Shown in pieces: positions 1-7,260 of a stretch of 64,000 nt of DNA. Origin of the DNA: Streptomyces collinus Tu 365. Its GTDB lineage: Bacteria; Actinomycetota; Actinomycetes; Streptomycetales; Streptomycetaceae. Under the pieces are notes generated by a model. The model was not told where the DNA came from. It did no database searches and saw only the letters and a list, made by a program, of their open reading frames with translations. The stretch is taken from contig NC_021985.1 of assembly GCF_000444875.1 (NCBI RefSeq), positions 3,853,535 through 3,917,534 on the forward strand. Reading direction: 5' to 3'. A program made the translations under genes and the position numbers. Positions within the stretch are counted from its first letter, which is position 1, and each line of letters starts with the position of its first letter.

Positions 1-1336
1 GAGAAGCGGCCAACCAGGCTTCGGTGTCGGACAGGCCGGTGCCGGCGAACACCCAGTGAGCAAGGACGAACGTCGTGTCCGTCGGCCGTTCGTCGGTTGT
101 TGCCTGGGCTCGGCGCCATTCGGCGCGGGCGTCGCGGAGGGCGCCGAGGGTGGTGGAGTAGCGGCGGGACTTGGTGGAGAAGTGGCCGCGGAACCCGAGC
201 ATGTGAGCCCAGGCGCGCAGGCGGAGGTGTTCGAGGTCCTTGCGGGCGCCGAGGGTCCAGGCCGTGCGGATGAGGCGGCGGGCGTGGTCGCTGATGTCGA
301 GCTGGGCGAGTTCGGCGGCGAACTTGAGCGGGCGGTCGAGAGCTCCCGTGGCGGTCTCGGCGCCCTTGGTGGCGTACTTGGCGATGTACGCCGCGACGGC
401 CCGCTCGGTCAGCTCCTGGCCGCCGTCGAAGTCGGCCGAGCGGATGGTGCGGACGTCGAGCTGTCGGCCGAAGGCGAAGGTGTGCGCACGGCCGTCGATG
501 ACCGGGCCGTCGACGCGGACCTTGGCGGCGGCGGCCTCGATGGCGTCCGTGAGCAGTTCGGCGGTCGCCCAGGCCGGGGGCGGAGTGTCGCCGCCACCGG
601 GGCCGTCGATACGGATGACGGCGTGGAAGTGGACGGCTCCGCGCTTCTGGTACTCGGCGACCTTGGCGAAGGAGATGCGGGCGTGCTGGCGGAAGTGGCG
701 CTGTGACAGGCCCGCGCGCTTAGCGGCCTCTCGGCGGAGGTAGATGGAGAAGCGCCGCCAGAGCTGTCCGGCGTGCGCGTTCCAGAGGACGGCCGCTTCG
801 TAGTCGTAGGTGTCCGGGGCGAGCGGTGTGCCAAGGGCGTCGTCGTCCTGGTCGTGGTGGGTGCCGCAGCGGCAGGGGCGGCCGTCTGTGCGGCGGTTGT
901 GGACCGGGCCGAAGCCGGGGGCGGTGAAGGTGGCGAAGACGCGAGGGTGGGCGGCGACGTGTTCCGGGGTGCCTTTGCCGCCGCGTAGTCCGGCGGTGAT
1001 CAGGTGGAAGGTGTCGCGGCGGTAGACCTCGGCGCACGCCGGACAGCGGGTGGTGCGGCGGTTGTTGCAGCGGACGAGGAGCTGACCGGCCGGGAGGGCG
1101 GCCGAGTCGAGGTGCTGGAGGACGCGGCCGATCTCGCCGGTCGTGATGTCGACGTCGTACTCGGTGCGGTGGCCGTCCAGCCGGATCGGGTGCGTGCAGC
1201 CGCCCAGCCCGGAGAGCTGACGGAGGATACCCGGCAGGGTGCCGTCGGCGGCGAGGTTGCTGAGTTCCGGGAGTGGCGGCGGGGTGATGCGGGCGAAGAT
1301 GGCGGTCTCCTTCTGACGGGCACTGTCGGGAGGGAT
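1..1336 (-). CDS. repSA: RepSA-type replication initiator, 3' end outside window
   Basis: This is the rolling-circle replication initiator of a pSAM2-like element, which would nick the element's double-strand origin after excision. Reading leftwards, the frame encodes the familiar RepSA N-terminus (DSARQKETAIFARITPPLPE), then CNNRRTTRCPAC, a zinc-type cysteine set, and later EYQKRGAVHFHAVIR, the His-hydrophobic-His motif of rolling-circle initiators. About 445 codons are inside the window and the C-terminus is cut by the left edge. No ATG, GTG or TTG lies in frame between the TGA at 1394-1396 and the conserved N-terminus, so the right boundary given is only approximate. In pSAM2 this gene is followed by xis and int, which would lie left of the window. 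Confidence 0.85.
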   Translation of the reverse strand, partial: MPPDSARQKETAIFARITPPPLPELSNLAADGTLPGILRQLSGLGGCTHPIRLDGHRTEYDVDITTGEIGRVLQHLDSAALPAGQLLVRCNNRRTTRCPACAEVYRRDTFHLITAGLRGGKGTPEHVAAHPRVFATFTAPGFGPVHNRRTDGRPCRCGTHHDQDDDALGTPLAPDTYDYEAAVLWNAHAGQLWRRFSIYLRREAAKRAGLSQRHFRQHARISFAKVAEYQKRGAVHFHAVIRIDGPGGGDTPPPAWATAELLTDAIEAAAAKVRVDGPVIDGRAHTFAFGRQLDVRTIRSADFDGGQELTERAVAAYIAKYATKGAETATGALDRPLKFAAELAQLDISDHARRLIRTAWTLGARKDLEHLRLRAWAHMLGFRGHFSTKSRRYSTTLGALRDARAEWRRAQATTDERPTDTTFVLAHWVFAGTGLSDTEAWLAAS

Positions 1337-1393
1337 CGGCCTCCGGGGCGGCGGATGCTGGCCGTGTCTCGCCGCCCCGGAGGTCTGGGCGCC

Positions 1394-1639
1394 TCAGCGC
1401 CGGTTGTGCTCACGGAGCAGCGAGCGCAGGACCACAGCGGCGATGGCTACAGAGATGGCCGTGACGGCGACGGCGGCCAGGAGCGCGGTGAGGACCACGC
1501 CCGCGACGACCACGGCCGCGACCGTCTTCTGGTCGATGGAGATCGACGGCAGGGCGCGTCGGGCGGGAGCCGGGTCGGTCGGGGCATGCGTGTGAACCGG
1601 CGGCGGGGTCGGGTTGTCCGGGTACTTGGGCAGAAACAC
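1394..1639 (-). CDS. Small single-pass membrane protein of the AICE transfer region
   Basis: 81 residues with a proline-rich N-terminal half and one strong transmembrane segment (about residues 39-72, rich in Ala and Val), ending in a short basic tail. The start is GTG at 1639, chosen because AAGGAGAG lies 9-10 bases upstream. Small membrane proteins at this place between tra and rep are usually treated as plasmid-spread (Spd) proteins that help move the element along the mycelium. The family assignment here rests on position and topology, not on a motif. Its TGA stop is in the same frame as the downstream RepSA coding frame, which is unusual. Confidence 0.6.
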   Translation of the reverse strand: MFLPKYPDNPTPPPVHTHAPTDPAPARRALPSISIDQKTVAAVVVAGVVLTALLAAVAVTAISVAIAAVVLRSLLREHNRR

Positions 1640-1663
1640 GGCGGGCTCTCCTTACCTACTCGT

Positions 1664-1858
1664 CTAGTCATGTGAGCCGTTTACGACACCCACGCCGGAC
1701 CGCGTGCCGGACTCGATGGCGGGCGCCAGGAAGGTGTGCGAGAGCCAGAAGCCGAACAGGGCAATGAGGACGACGATCCAGGTGCGGACGCCGAGGAACT
1801 TGATCGCTCCCCAGGCGAAGAAGCCGAGAACGACGACGAGCGGCAGGCTGACGGTCAC
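1664..1858 (-). CDS. Small two-segment membrane protein of the AICE transfer region
   Basis: 64 residues, nearly all hydrophobic, with two likely membrane passes (about residues 4-20 and 26-45). The GTG start at 1858 follows an AAGGA ribosome site. The TAG stop lies inside an ACTCGTCTAG sequence that matches the operator-like motif found around korSA. The gene is in line with the other leftward transfer-region genes, 5 bases after the next upstream gene's stop region. A role in intramycelial spread is inferred from context only. Confidence 0.6.
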   Translation of the reverse strand: MTVSLPLVVVLGFFAWGAIKFLGVRTWIVVLIALFGFWLSHTFLAPAIESGTRSGVGVVNGSHD

Positions 1859-1874
1859 GGTGGTCCGGGTCCTT

Positions 1875-2066
1875 TCAGCGGATGGGGCAGCGATGGGTGC
1901 GGGCGGCCAGTTCGGCGGCGGCGCGGCTGTCGTAGTCGGCGGAGAAGCCGCAACGCGGTGCGGTGCAGGCGGCGGTGTGCTTCTCGCGGCCGCGGTTGTC
2001 GTAGGCGGTGCCGACCTGGACGGGGCCGATGCGGGTGACGTTGCGGAAGCTGCGGTTGGCGGACAT
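1875..2066 (-). CDS. Mobile element transfer protein, 63 aa
   Basis: A short basic protein beginning MSANRSFRNVTRIGPVQVGT. It is a type annotated as mobile element transfer protein in many Streptomyces AICEs. A Cys-x5-Cys pair (ACTAPRCGF) and a late HRC give it a possible metal-binding ribbon. ATG at 2066 is preceded by AAGGAGA. It lies 11 bases after the DUF2637 gene and shares its direction. The molecular function is not established; membership of the transfer operon is clear from position. Confidence 0.75.
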   Translation of the reverse strand: MSANRSFRNVTRIGPVQVGTAYDNRGREKHTAACTAPRCGFSADYDSRAAAELAARTHRCPIR

Positions 2067-2077
2067 TCGGTCTCCTT

Positions 2078-2698
2078 TCAGAGGTGGGCGGCGATGGCTT
2101 CGGCCATGGGCACCGGGACGCCGAGGCGGGCGCGCAGGGTCGGGGTGTCGATCGGGGTGCCGGTTCGGGCGTGATGCTCGGCGGCGACCTTGCGGGCGTG
2201 GGCGACCAGAGCGGACGGCACGGATACGGGCGGGGGTTGAGGCGGTGCCTCGATGGCGGGTTGGGCGGGCGGTTCGGGCGCGGTTTCGGGCTCGTCCTCC
2301 TGGTCCTCGACGACCTCCGCACCGGGGCCCGTCTTCGGCGCGGTGTGCGCGAGGAGGGTGCCGCCGAGGAAAGCGACGGCGGGCCAGCCCGCGACGAGGA
2401 TGCGCAGCCAGGCCGGGACGTTTCCGAGGTCGAGGAGGCCGGCGGTGGCGACGTTGGCGCCGAGGGATGCGGTGAGTGCGACGACGAACCAGCACCAGGC
2501 CGCCGTTTTGGTTGTACCGGAGCGCAGTCGACGCCAGGCGGCGACGAGCAGCAGGTCCACGGAGACGGGGTAGGCCCAGGCCTTCCAGCCGTCCTGTCCG
2601 GCCGCCACGGCGACGTCGTGCAGGTGGGCGAAGGACAGCGCGGCGGCGATGAGCGCCTGGACGAGCACCGCGTCGACGCGGACCAAGCGGGCGCGCAT
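2078..2698 (-). CDS. DUF2637 membrane protein, SpdB-like
   Basis: 206 residues. The N-terminal half carries four hydrophobic segments (about residues 10-30, 42-58, 66-86 and 98-116), as in DUF2637/SpdB-type proteins of Streptomyces plasmids and AICEs. The second half is a Pro/Glu-rich linker followed by a small helical C-terminal region (TPIDTPTLRARLGV), which resembles a helix-turn-helix tail. ATG at 2698 has GGAAGGAG upstream. It sits directly after traB, as expected for a protein helping TraB move the element from the first recipient compartment into neighbours (known of the Spd group; inferred here). Confidence 0.8.
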   Translation of the reverse strand: MRARLVRVDAVLVQALIAAALSFAHLHDVAVAAGQDGWKAWAYPVSVDLLLVAAWRRLRSGTTKTAAWCWFVVALTASLGANVATAGLLDLGNVPAWLRILVAGWPAVAFLGGTLLAHTAPKTGPGAEVVEDQEDEPETAPEPPAQPAIEAPPQPPPVSVPSALVAHARKVAAEHHARTGTPIDTPTLRARLGVPVPMAEAIAAHL

Positions 2699-2731
2699 GA
2701 TGCGGCTCCTTCCGGAGTCGAACGGAGGGAA

Positions 2732-4108
2732 TCAGTCGATGACCGGGCGGGGCAGGAAGACCGGGGCCGCGGTCTCGACCGGGCGCACGGGTACGTCGGG
2801 CCGGAAGGGCTTCAGCGCGGGCAGGTCGGGCACCAGGTGGGCCGACTCGCGGCAGGTCTCGGCAGCGTCCCCGAGGGAGAGGTACGGCGTGCGGATGCGG
2901 GACCAGCCGCCAGAGGTGTCGCCCGCTACGGCCAGGCCGGGCCGTTCGGGAGCGATGGAACAGGCTGCCTGGACGGCTTCCGGTGCGATGTCGCCGAGAG
3001 CCATCTTCGCGGAGGCCTCGTCGTTGACGCGATGGCAGACGCGGCCGGTGAGCTGGGCGCGGAGCATGGTGGCGCCTTTGCCGAGTTCGGCGCCGAAGCG
3101 TTGCCCGCAGACCTCCAGATAGATGCCGGCGGCGCGGCCGAGCTGGGCGAGCCGGATGAGCTGGGTGACCATCTCGTCGCGGCGTTCCTCGTCCTTCTTG
3201 GTGGCGATGAGGAAGAGTTCAGCGACCTCGTCCACGAACAGGACGATTGGCACGGGGCGTTCGTGGTCGGGTAGGCCCCAGATGTCGGAGGTGATCTCCT
3301 CGTCCGGAGTGCCAGGGGTGATGCCTTGCCGGGCCTTGATCAGGTCGTACCGGTCCTCCATCTCGTCGACCAGCACGGGCAGCAGCTCGGCCGCCTGCTC
3401 CGGGTGGGTGGCCAGCGCGGAGAGCCGGGGTGCGAAGGGGGCCAGTTCGACGCCCCGCTTGCAGTCGATGCCGACCAGGGCGACGGACTGAGGAGCGAGC
3501 CCGGCGACCAGGTGCCGCAGGTACATGGACTTGCCCGACAGGGTGGCGCCGAGAGTGAGTTGGTGGGGGATGGTGCGGTAGTCCCGGACGAAGGGGGTGG
3601 CGTCTTCTCGCAGTGCGACCGGCACTTTGAGGGGGCCGTGCGCGGCCTTGCGAGGCATGCGCACCCGCCGTAAGACGTCGTAGCCGACGAGCCGCAGGTC
3701 GACGACCCCAGGCTTCACGGTGGTGACGTAGACGGCGTGGACACCCCAGGCGTGCCGCAGTCGCTCGGCGGAGGCCGCAAAGTCGGCGGGCTCCTGGCCC
3801 GGCGCCAGGCGAAGACGGATCCGCAGTCCGGTCGTGGTGGGTCGGATGATGCCCCGGCGCGGCGGTACGGGCCGCACTTCGCGCTGGGTCGTGGCCTTGA
3901 CGGCGAGGACCCGCAGCCGGGAGGGAGCCACGGTCAGGCCGCATGCCTCCATGACCGAGCCGTAGGAGCTGAGCAGCCGGACCGTGGACACCGGAAGGCC
4001 GACCGTGGACCAGTACGCCGCCGGGTGCTTGGCCCGGGCGTAGGCGGCCCCGCCGCCGAGTGCGGCGACAGGACCACCCACTTCGAGGAGCGTCGTCAGG
4101 TCGGACAT
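2732..4108 (-). CDS. traB: TraB/TraSA DNA translocase (FtsK-SpoIIIE family)
   Basis: 458 residues. It is the conjugation motor of the element: a hexameric membrane-linked ATPase that moves double-stranded DNA between mycelia, unlike classical relaxase systems. A short hydrophobic N-terminus precedes the motor domain. Walker A is GATLSGKS (about residues 186-193) and Walker B is IVLFVDEVAEL (about 285-295), followed by an FtsK-type RLAQLGRAAGI stretch. ATG at 4108 is chosen because it touches the upstream stop as TGATG, giving translational coupling. A longer in-frame extension upstream is rejected as it only overlaps the preceding gene. Confidence 0.9.
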   Translation of the reverse strand: MSDLTTLLEVGGPVAALGGGAAYARAKHPAAYWSTVGLPVSTVRLLSSYGSVMEACGLTVAPSRLRVLAVKATTQREVRPVPPRRGIIRPTTTGLRIRLRLAPGQEPADFAASAERLRHAWGVHAVYVTTVKPGVVDLRLVGYDVLRRVRMPRKAAHGPLKVPVALREDATPFVRDYRTIPHQLTLGATLSGKSMYLRHLVAGLAPQSVALVGIDCKRGVELAPFAPRLSALATHPEQAAELLPVLVDEMEDRYDLIKARQGITPGTPDEEITSDIWGLPDHERPVPIVLFVDEVAELFLIATKKDEERRDEMVTQLIRLAQLGRAAGIYLEVCGQRFGAELGKGATMLRAQLTGRVCHRVNDEASAKMALGDIAPEAVQAACSIAPERPGLAVAGDTSGGWSRIRTPYLSLGDAAETCRESAHLVPDLPALKPFRPDVPVRPVETAAPVFLPRPVID

Positions 4109-4464
4109 CAGGCGGCGGCCCCGGAGACGGCCGGGAAGGCGGCCGGGGTCACGGCGGCGGCCCGGTAGGCGATGCCGTGGCGCTGCTGGCCGTTGAAGAC
4201 GGACTCCCACGGCCGGGCGATGAGGCCGGGCAGCGACACCGGCGAGCCGAGGATCAGGCCCTCGGAGACGCCGCCCTCGGGAACGGTGACCTTGATGAGC
4301 GAGGACTCACCGTCCTCGATGTAGACGACGCCGATGGTCATCAGCGCCTCGCCGCTGGTCGCGTCCTTGGCGATCTCGCCGGTCTGCCGGTCACGGACCT
4401 TCGGCTCGGGAGCCTCCGTGAGGAGGATCGTCGCGGCGGAGGTCTCAACGCGGATGGTGCGCAA
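4108..4464 (-). CDS. SCO3933-family regulatory protein of AICEs
   Basis: 118 residues starting at TTG 4464 (LRTIRVETSAATILLTEAPE), which matches the start and size of the SCO3933-type proteins usually found just upstream of traB. It contains a conserved KVRDRQTGEIAKDATSGE block in the middle. Upstream in-frame starts would extend it through two operator-like palindromes (4480-4497, 4556-4571) and are rejected. The gene is coupled to traB by a one-base TGATG overlap. The family's biochemical role is not known to me; position suggests control of transfer gene expression. Confidence 0.75.
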   Translation of the reverse strand: MRTIRVETSAATILLTEAPEPKVRDRQTGEIAKDATSGEALMTIGVVYIEDGESSLIKVTVPEGGVSEGLILGSPVSLPGLIARPWESVFNGQQRHGIAYRAAAVTPAAFPAVSGAAA

Positions 4465-4479
4465 GGTACTACCCCCATC

Positions 4480-4497
4480 TACTCGTCTATACAAGAG
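4480..4497. promoter_or_regulatory. Operator-like site 1 (TACTCGTCTATACAAGAG)
   Basis: This imperfect palindrome lies 16 bases before the TTG start of the SCO3933-type gene. It shares TACTCGTCTATAC with the site at 4556-4571 and the half-site ACTCGT with those near the GntR gene. It is probably bound by the neighbouring KorSA-like repressor. Confidence 0.5.
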
Positions 4498-4555
4498 TCG
4501 ATCCGTGAGCCCGATCTCCGGGATCACGTCGATCACCTTGCCACACAACTTGCCC

Positions 4556-4571
4556 ACTCGTCTATACGAGT
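4556..4571. promoter_or_regulatory. Operator-like site 2 (ACTCGTCTATACGAGT)
   Basis: A perfect inverted repeat: arms ACTCGT and ACGAGT around a CTAT spacer. It is the best copy of the motif seen in this element and sits between the GntR gene and the leftward transfer operon. This is the geometry expected for a GntR-family dimer, so KorSA binding is inferred. Confidence 0.6.
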
Positions 4572-4632
4572 AAGCGTGTCGGTGTGTACGAGTTCGGAGA
4601 AGCGTCCCCGCGCACTACCGCCGCTCCCGGGA

Positions 4633-5421
4633 TCAGGTCGCCGGGAGCTGGTACGACAGGACGTACGCGTCCGCTGCCATGACCGTGTCGCAGACCTCGA
4701 CGGCGCGACCCTCGGTGTCGAAGGCGGTCCGGATCAGGTGGATGACAGGCACGCCGGCCGCCAGGTGCAGGAGCTTCACCTCTGCGGGCGAGGGCATGCG
4801 GGCGCGGATCTCTTCCTCGAAGTGGTCGAGGTGGTGCCCCAGCTCTTCGAGGCGGGCGTAGATGCCGCCGGGACCCGGGTTGGGCTCGGCGATAGGAGTG
4901 CCGCGGGCGATGTCGAGCGGGAGGTAGGAGGTCGCGAACTCGACCGGCCGCCCGTCGAGGAGATACCGGCGCCGACGAGCGAGGACGCGCCGCACCGACC
5001 CGAGCCGGGTGGAGATGTCCTGACTGGGCTTCTCCTCTTTGACCTCAAGGCTGTCGACCGTCGGATGACTGCCTGCGGCGTCGGCCTCCACGATGAAGGC
5101 GGACTTGCCCTGCTCGCGGTGGCGCCGGGCGAACCGGTCGGAGGCGAGCCGGCGCACCGGGGGACGCGGCCGGACGAAGACACCCTTGCCGTGTTCGGCG
5201 TGCACCAGGCCCTCACCCGTGAGGACGGAGAAGGAGTTCCGGACGGTCATCCGGGAGACGCCGTAGTGCTCGACCAGCTCGGCTTCGGAGGGCAGCTTCT
5301 CGCCCTCACGGAATCGCCCACGGTCGATGGCCTCGCGCAGCTGGTCGGCGATCTGCCGGAAGACCGCACGATCGCTCGTGGGGTCGAGATCACCGAGGAG
5401 GCCCGAAGGAAGAGGGCTCAC
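4633..5421 (-). CDS. korSA: KorSA-like GntR-family repressor
   Basis: 262 residues. The N-terminal winged helix (about 20-88) contains EGEKLPSEAELVEHYGVSRM, the canonical GntR helix-turn-helix. The C-terminal part (about 105-255) is a UTRA ligand-binding domain. In pSAM2, KorSA silences the activator gene pra and thereby rep-xis-int and transfer. The same job is likely here, as ACTCGT-type palindromes flank the gene on both sides. GTG at 5421 follows GGAG. It is transcribed away from the Nudix gene, with one operator-like site between them. Confidence 0.85.
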   Translation of the reverse strand: MSPLPSGLLGDLDPTSDRAVFRQIADQLREAIDRGRFREGEKLPSEAELVEHYGVSRMTVRNSFSVLTGEGLVHAEHGKGVFVRPRPPVRRLASDRFARRHREQGKSAFIVEADAAGSHPTVDSLEVKEEKPSQDISTRLGSVRRVLARRRRYLLDGRPVEFATSYLPLDIARGTPIAEPNPGPGGIYARLEELGHHLDHFEEEIRARMPSPAEVKLLHLAAGVPVIHLIRTAFDTEGRAVEVCDTVMAADAYVLSYQLPAT

Positions 5422-5437
5422 GTGAGTACTCCTTTAG

Positions 5438-5451
5438 GTATCTAGACGAGT
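5438..5451. promoter_or_regulatory. Operator-like site 3 between korSA and pif
   Basis: TATCTAGACGAGT, whose reverse complement (ACTCGTCTAGATA) matches the other sites. It lies 17 bases upstream of the korSA start and upstream of the divergent Nudix gene, so it could give autoregulation plus control of pif. Only one arm is perfect. Confidence 0.5.
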
Positions 5452-5506
5452 GGGCGACTTCTGTTGCTACGGTGGAGAGCCTAGCCAGCCGAGAGGGCCG
5501 AGGAAC

Positions 5507-5938
5507 GTGAGCACTGAACGCCCGCACTCCGTGAGCGTCGCCGGGGTCGTCGTGGACGACCAGGGCCGGGCCCTCCTGATCCAGCGCCGGGACAACGGTC
5601 ACTGGGAGCCGCCGGGCGGCATCCTCGAACGCGAGGAGACCATCCCGGAAGCTCTTCAGCGCGAAGTCCTCGAAGAGACCGGCATCAAGATCGCGCTTCC
5701 CGCGACTCTGACCGGCGTCTACAAGAACATGACAGGCTTGATCGTCTCGCTGGTCTTCCGCTGTGAAGCCGCCGACGGTGTGCCCACCACCGGTGACGAG
5801 ACCCGCGCGCTGCGCTGGGCCACCCGCGAAGAGGTCACCGAGCTTGCCGACGAGGCGTACTCGATCCGCGTCCTGGACGCACTCGATGCGACGACCCCGC
5901 CGACCATCCGCGCCCACGACGGCGTGAAACTCGTCTAG
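5507..5938 (+). CDS. pif: Nudix hydrolase, Pif-like conjugal immunity factor
   Basis: 143 residues. The complete Nudix box GX5EX7REUXEEXGU is present as GGILEREETIPEALQREVLE followed by ETGI (about residues 38-61). Proteins of this kind hydrolyse nucleoside diphosphate-linked compounds. In pSAM2 the Nudix protein Pif blocks redundant transfer between cells that already carry the element. The position next to korSA supports the same identity here. GTG at 5507 is preferred over an earlier in-frame start because GAGG lies 4-8 bases upstream and the earlier codons overlap the operator. The stop codon lies in another ACTCGTCTAG sequence (5929-5938). Confidence 0.8.
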   Translation: MSTERPHSVSVAGVVVDDQGRALLIQRRDNGHWEPPGGILEREETIPEALQREVLEETGIKIALPATLTGVYKNMTGLIVSLVFRCEAADGVPTTGDETRALRWATREEVTELADEAYSIRVLDALDATTPPTIRAHDGVKLV

Positions 5939-5984
5939 CCCGAACCCGCTGCACATGGCGGCCTACCAGCGTAAAGGGACTTGT

Positions 5985-6413
5985 ATGCACGAGTATACGA
6001 GTAAGGCTCGGGTCTGGGGGCTGAGTTGCCCAGGATTCCCCGAAGAGGTGAGCCGGGCCCGCCGATGGACCCGTGACATCCTGCGCGGCTCCCCTTTAGC
6101 CGACGACGCCGAACTGATCGTGAGCGAGCTGAGCGCGAACGCGATCCTCCACACGGCGAGCGGACGGGAGTACGGCAGCTTCCACCTGGCCGTCGCGGTC
6201 TCCGCTCAGGTGGTGGCGGTCTCGGTCACGGACGACGGCGGTACGGGGACGGCCCCAAAGGCCGAGCACCAGGACCAGGACGCCGAGCACGGCCGGGGCC
6301 TGGGCATGGTCAGCGTCATCGCTCACCGGGTCGTCGTGCACGACAGCGACCAGGGCCACACGGTCACCGCGGAGCTGTACGCGGACGCCCGGCGGGGAGG
6401 CGGCCCGTGCTGA
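5985..6413 (+). CDS. ATP-binding protein, RsbW/HATPase_c_2-like anti-sigma type
   Basis: 142 residues. It has the GHKL ATPase motifs of the RsbW-like family: N box ELSANAILHT (about residues 48-57), DDGG (about 84-87) and HGRGLGM (about 103-109). Family members act as serine kinases or anti-sigma factors that bind sigma factors or anti-sigma antagonists. AICEs often carry one such gene here, but its target is unknown. ATG at 5985 is chosen over 5955. An ACGAGTATACGAGT sequence overlaps codons 2-6, so the KorSA-like repressor may block its transcription start or elongation. Confidence 0.8.
   Translation: MHEYTSKARVWGLSCPGFPEEVSRARRWTRDILRGSPLADDAELIVSELSANAILHTASGREYGSFHLAVAVSAQVVAVSVTDDGGTGTAPKAEHQDQDAEHGRGLGMVSVIAHRVVVHDSDQGHTVTAELYADARRGGGPC
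5989..6002. promoter_or_regulatory. Operator-like site 4 overlapping a start codon region
   Basis: ACGAGTATACGAGT: two direct ACGAGT arms 8 bases apart, of which GTATAC is itself palindromic. It matches the korSA-flanking motif and lies within codons 2-6 of the ATP-binding gene. It may act as a roadblock operator. Confidence 0.45.
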
Positions 6414-6790
6414 TGACGCCACCGCAGCGGGGCTACTGGTGCGAGTGCTGGACCGAGGACCTGACCGAGGAGTGGCCGCCGGCACTGCTGGCATCCTTCG
6501 ACGCCTACTCCGCGCCGCAGGCGGACCGTTGGGTAGCGGTCGTACTCCGCACGATCTCACCGGCTCTGGACGCGGATGCCTCCGATGAGGCCTGGGAGTG
6601 GCTGTACGAGGGCCGAATCGAGACCCGACGAGCCCTGCTGCGTGCGGAGCCGTGCACGGTGTCTGTCACCCACGCCGGAACCCGGATCACGTGGACGATC
6701 CGACCGGTGCTCTTCCTGCCGCTGGCTCACCGCCAGGGCACCGAACTACCGGCGTGCGCATACTGTTTCAAGGCCCACGCGACCGACTGA
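6413..6790 (+). CDS. Hypothetical AICE protein
   Basis: 125 residues from ATG 6413; a GTG at 6407 would add two. The start overlaps the previous stop as TGATG, so it is translated with the ATP-binding gene. The sequence is rich in Trp (seven or eight) and holds CEC near the N-terminus and CAYC near the C-terminus, which could bind metal. I do not recognise a family. It ends the conserved rightward module before the AT-richer cargo. Confidence 0.6.
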   Translation: MTPPQRGYWCECWTEDLTEEWPPALLASFDAYSAPQADRWVAVVLRTISPALDADASDEAWEWLYEGRIETRRALLRAEPCTVSVTHAGTRITWTIRPVLFLPLAHRQGTELPACAYCFKAHATD

Positions 6791-7260
6791 GTTACAACTT
6801 TCTCTACTGGTTCAAGGCGGCTCGCTCCGCTCCCCGCGCGCGGCCCGGCCCCCGGCCGGGCCTGCGCTCCTGCCTCCGTCCCGCTCCAGCCCGGCCGGCA
6901 CCCGTGCCGCGCTCATGGCAATGAGTCGCCTGATGCCAAAGAAGGGATACGTCGTGGCTGGGGCGGTCGGCTCCACGGCTTTAGCCACCTCCCCGGTCCG
7001 GGTCCCGCGTCGAGCAAGACCAGGGGGCCACTCGTGCACATTGCGGTCAGGCCCAAAGCCTGCCCGAGTTGCCAACCAGCGTACGGCCCCCTGATCATGC
7101 TCGACCCCAGACCGGGCAGGCCACCGGCCAAACCCGCTCCACCGACCTTGCTGCCACCCTGCGCCGGATCGCCAATACTTCCGTCTAAGTAGCGAACCCA
7201 TGGCGCGTTGTGACCAGGAGCATATATCTTCTGGCCAGCAGCCGACTCGGGGAGGAAGGC
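6791..7260. other. Non-coding gap with GC-rich hairpin, right side of AICE core
   Basis: No supported gene lies here. A perfect hairpin (arms GGCCCGGCC at 6842-6850 and GGCCGGGCC at 6854-6862) follows the hypothetical gene and may be a terminator. The preceding ggctcgctccgctccccgcg-type sequence is common near AICE ends. Base composition changes sharply at about 7.2 kb, where the AT-richer cargo begins. Confidence 0.5.

Noticed and set aside
5450..5506. Upstream start for the Nudix gene
   Set aside because: The extension has no ribosome site and starts inside an operator-like element; GTG at 5507 has GAGG.
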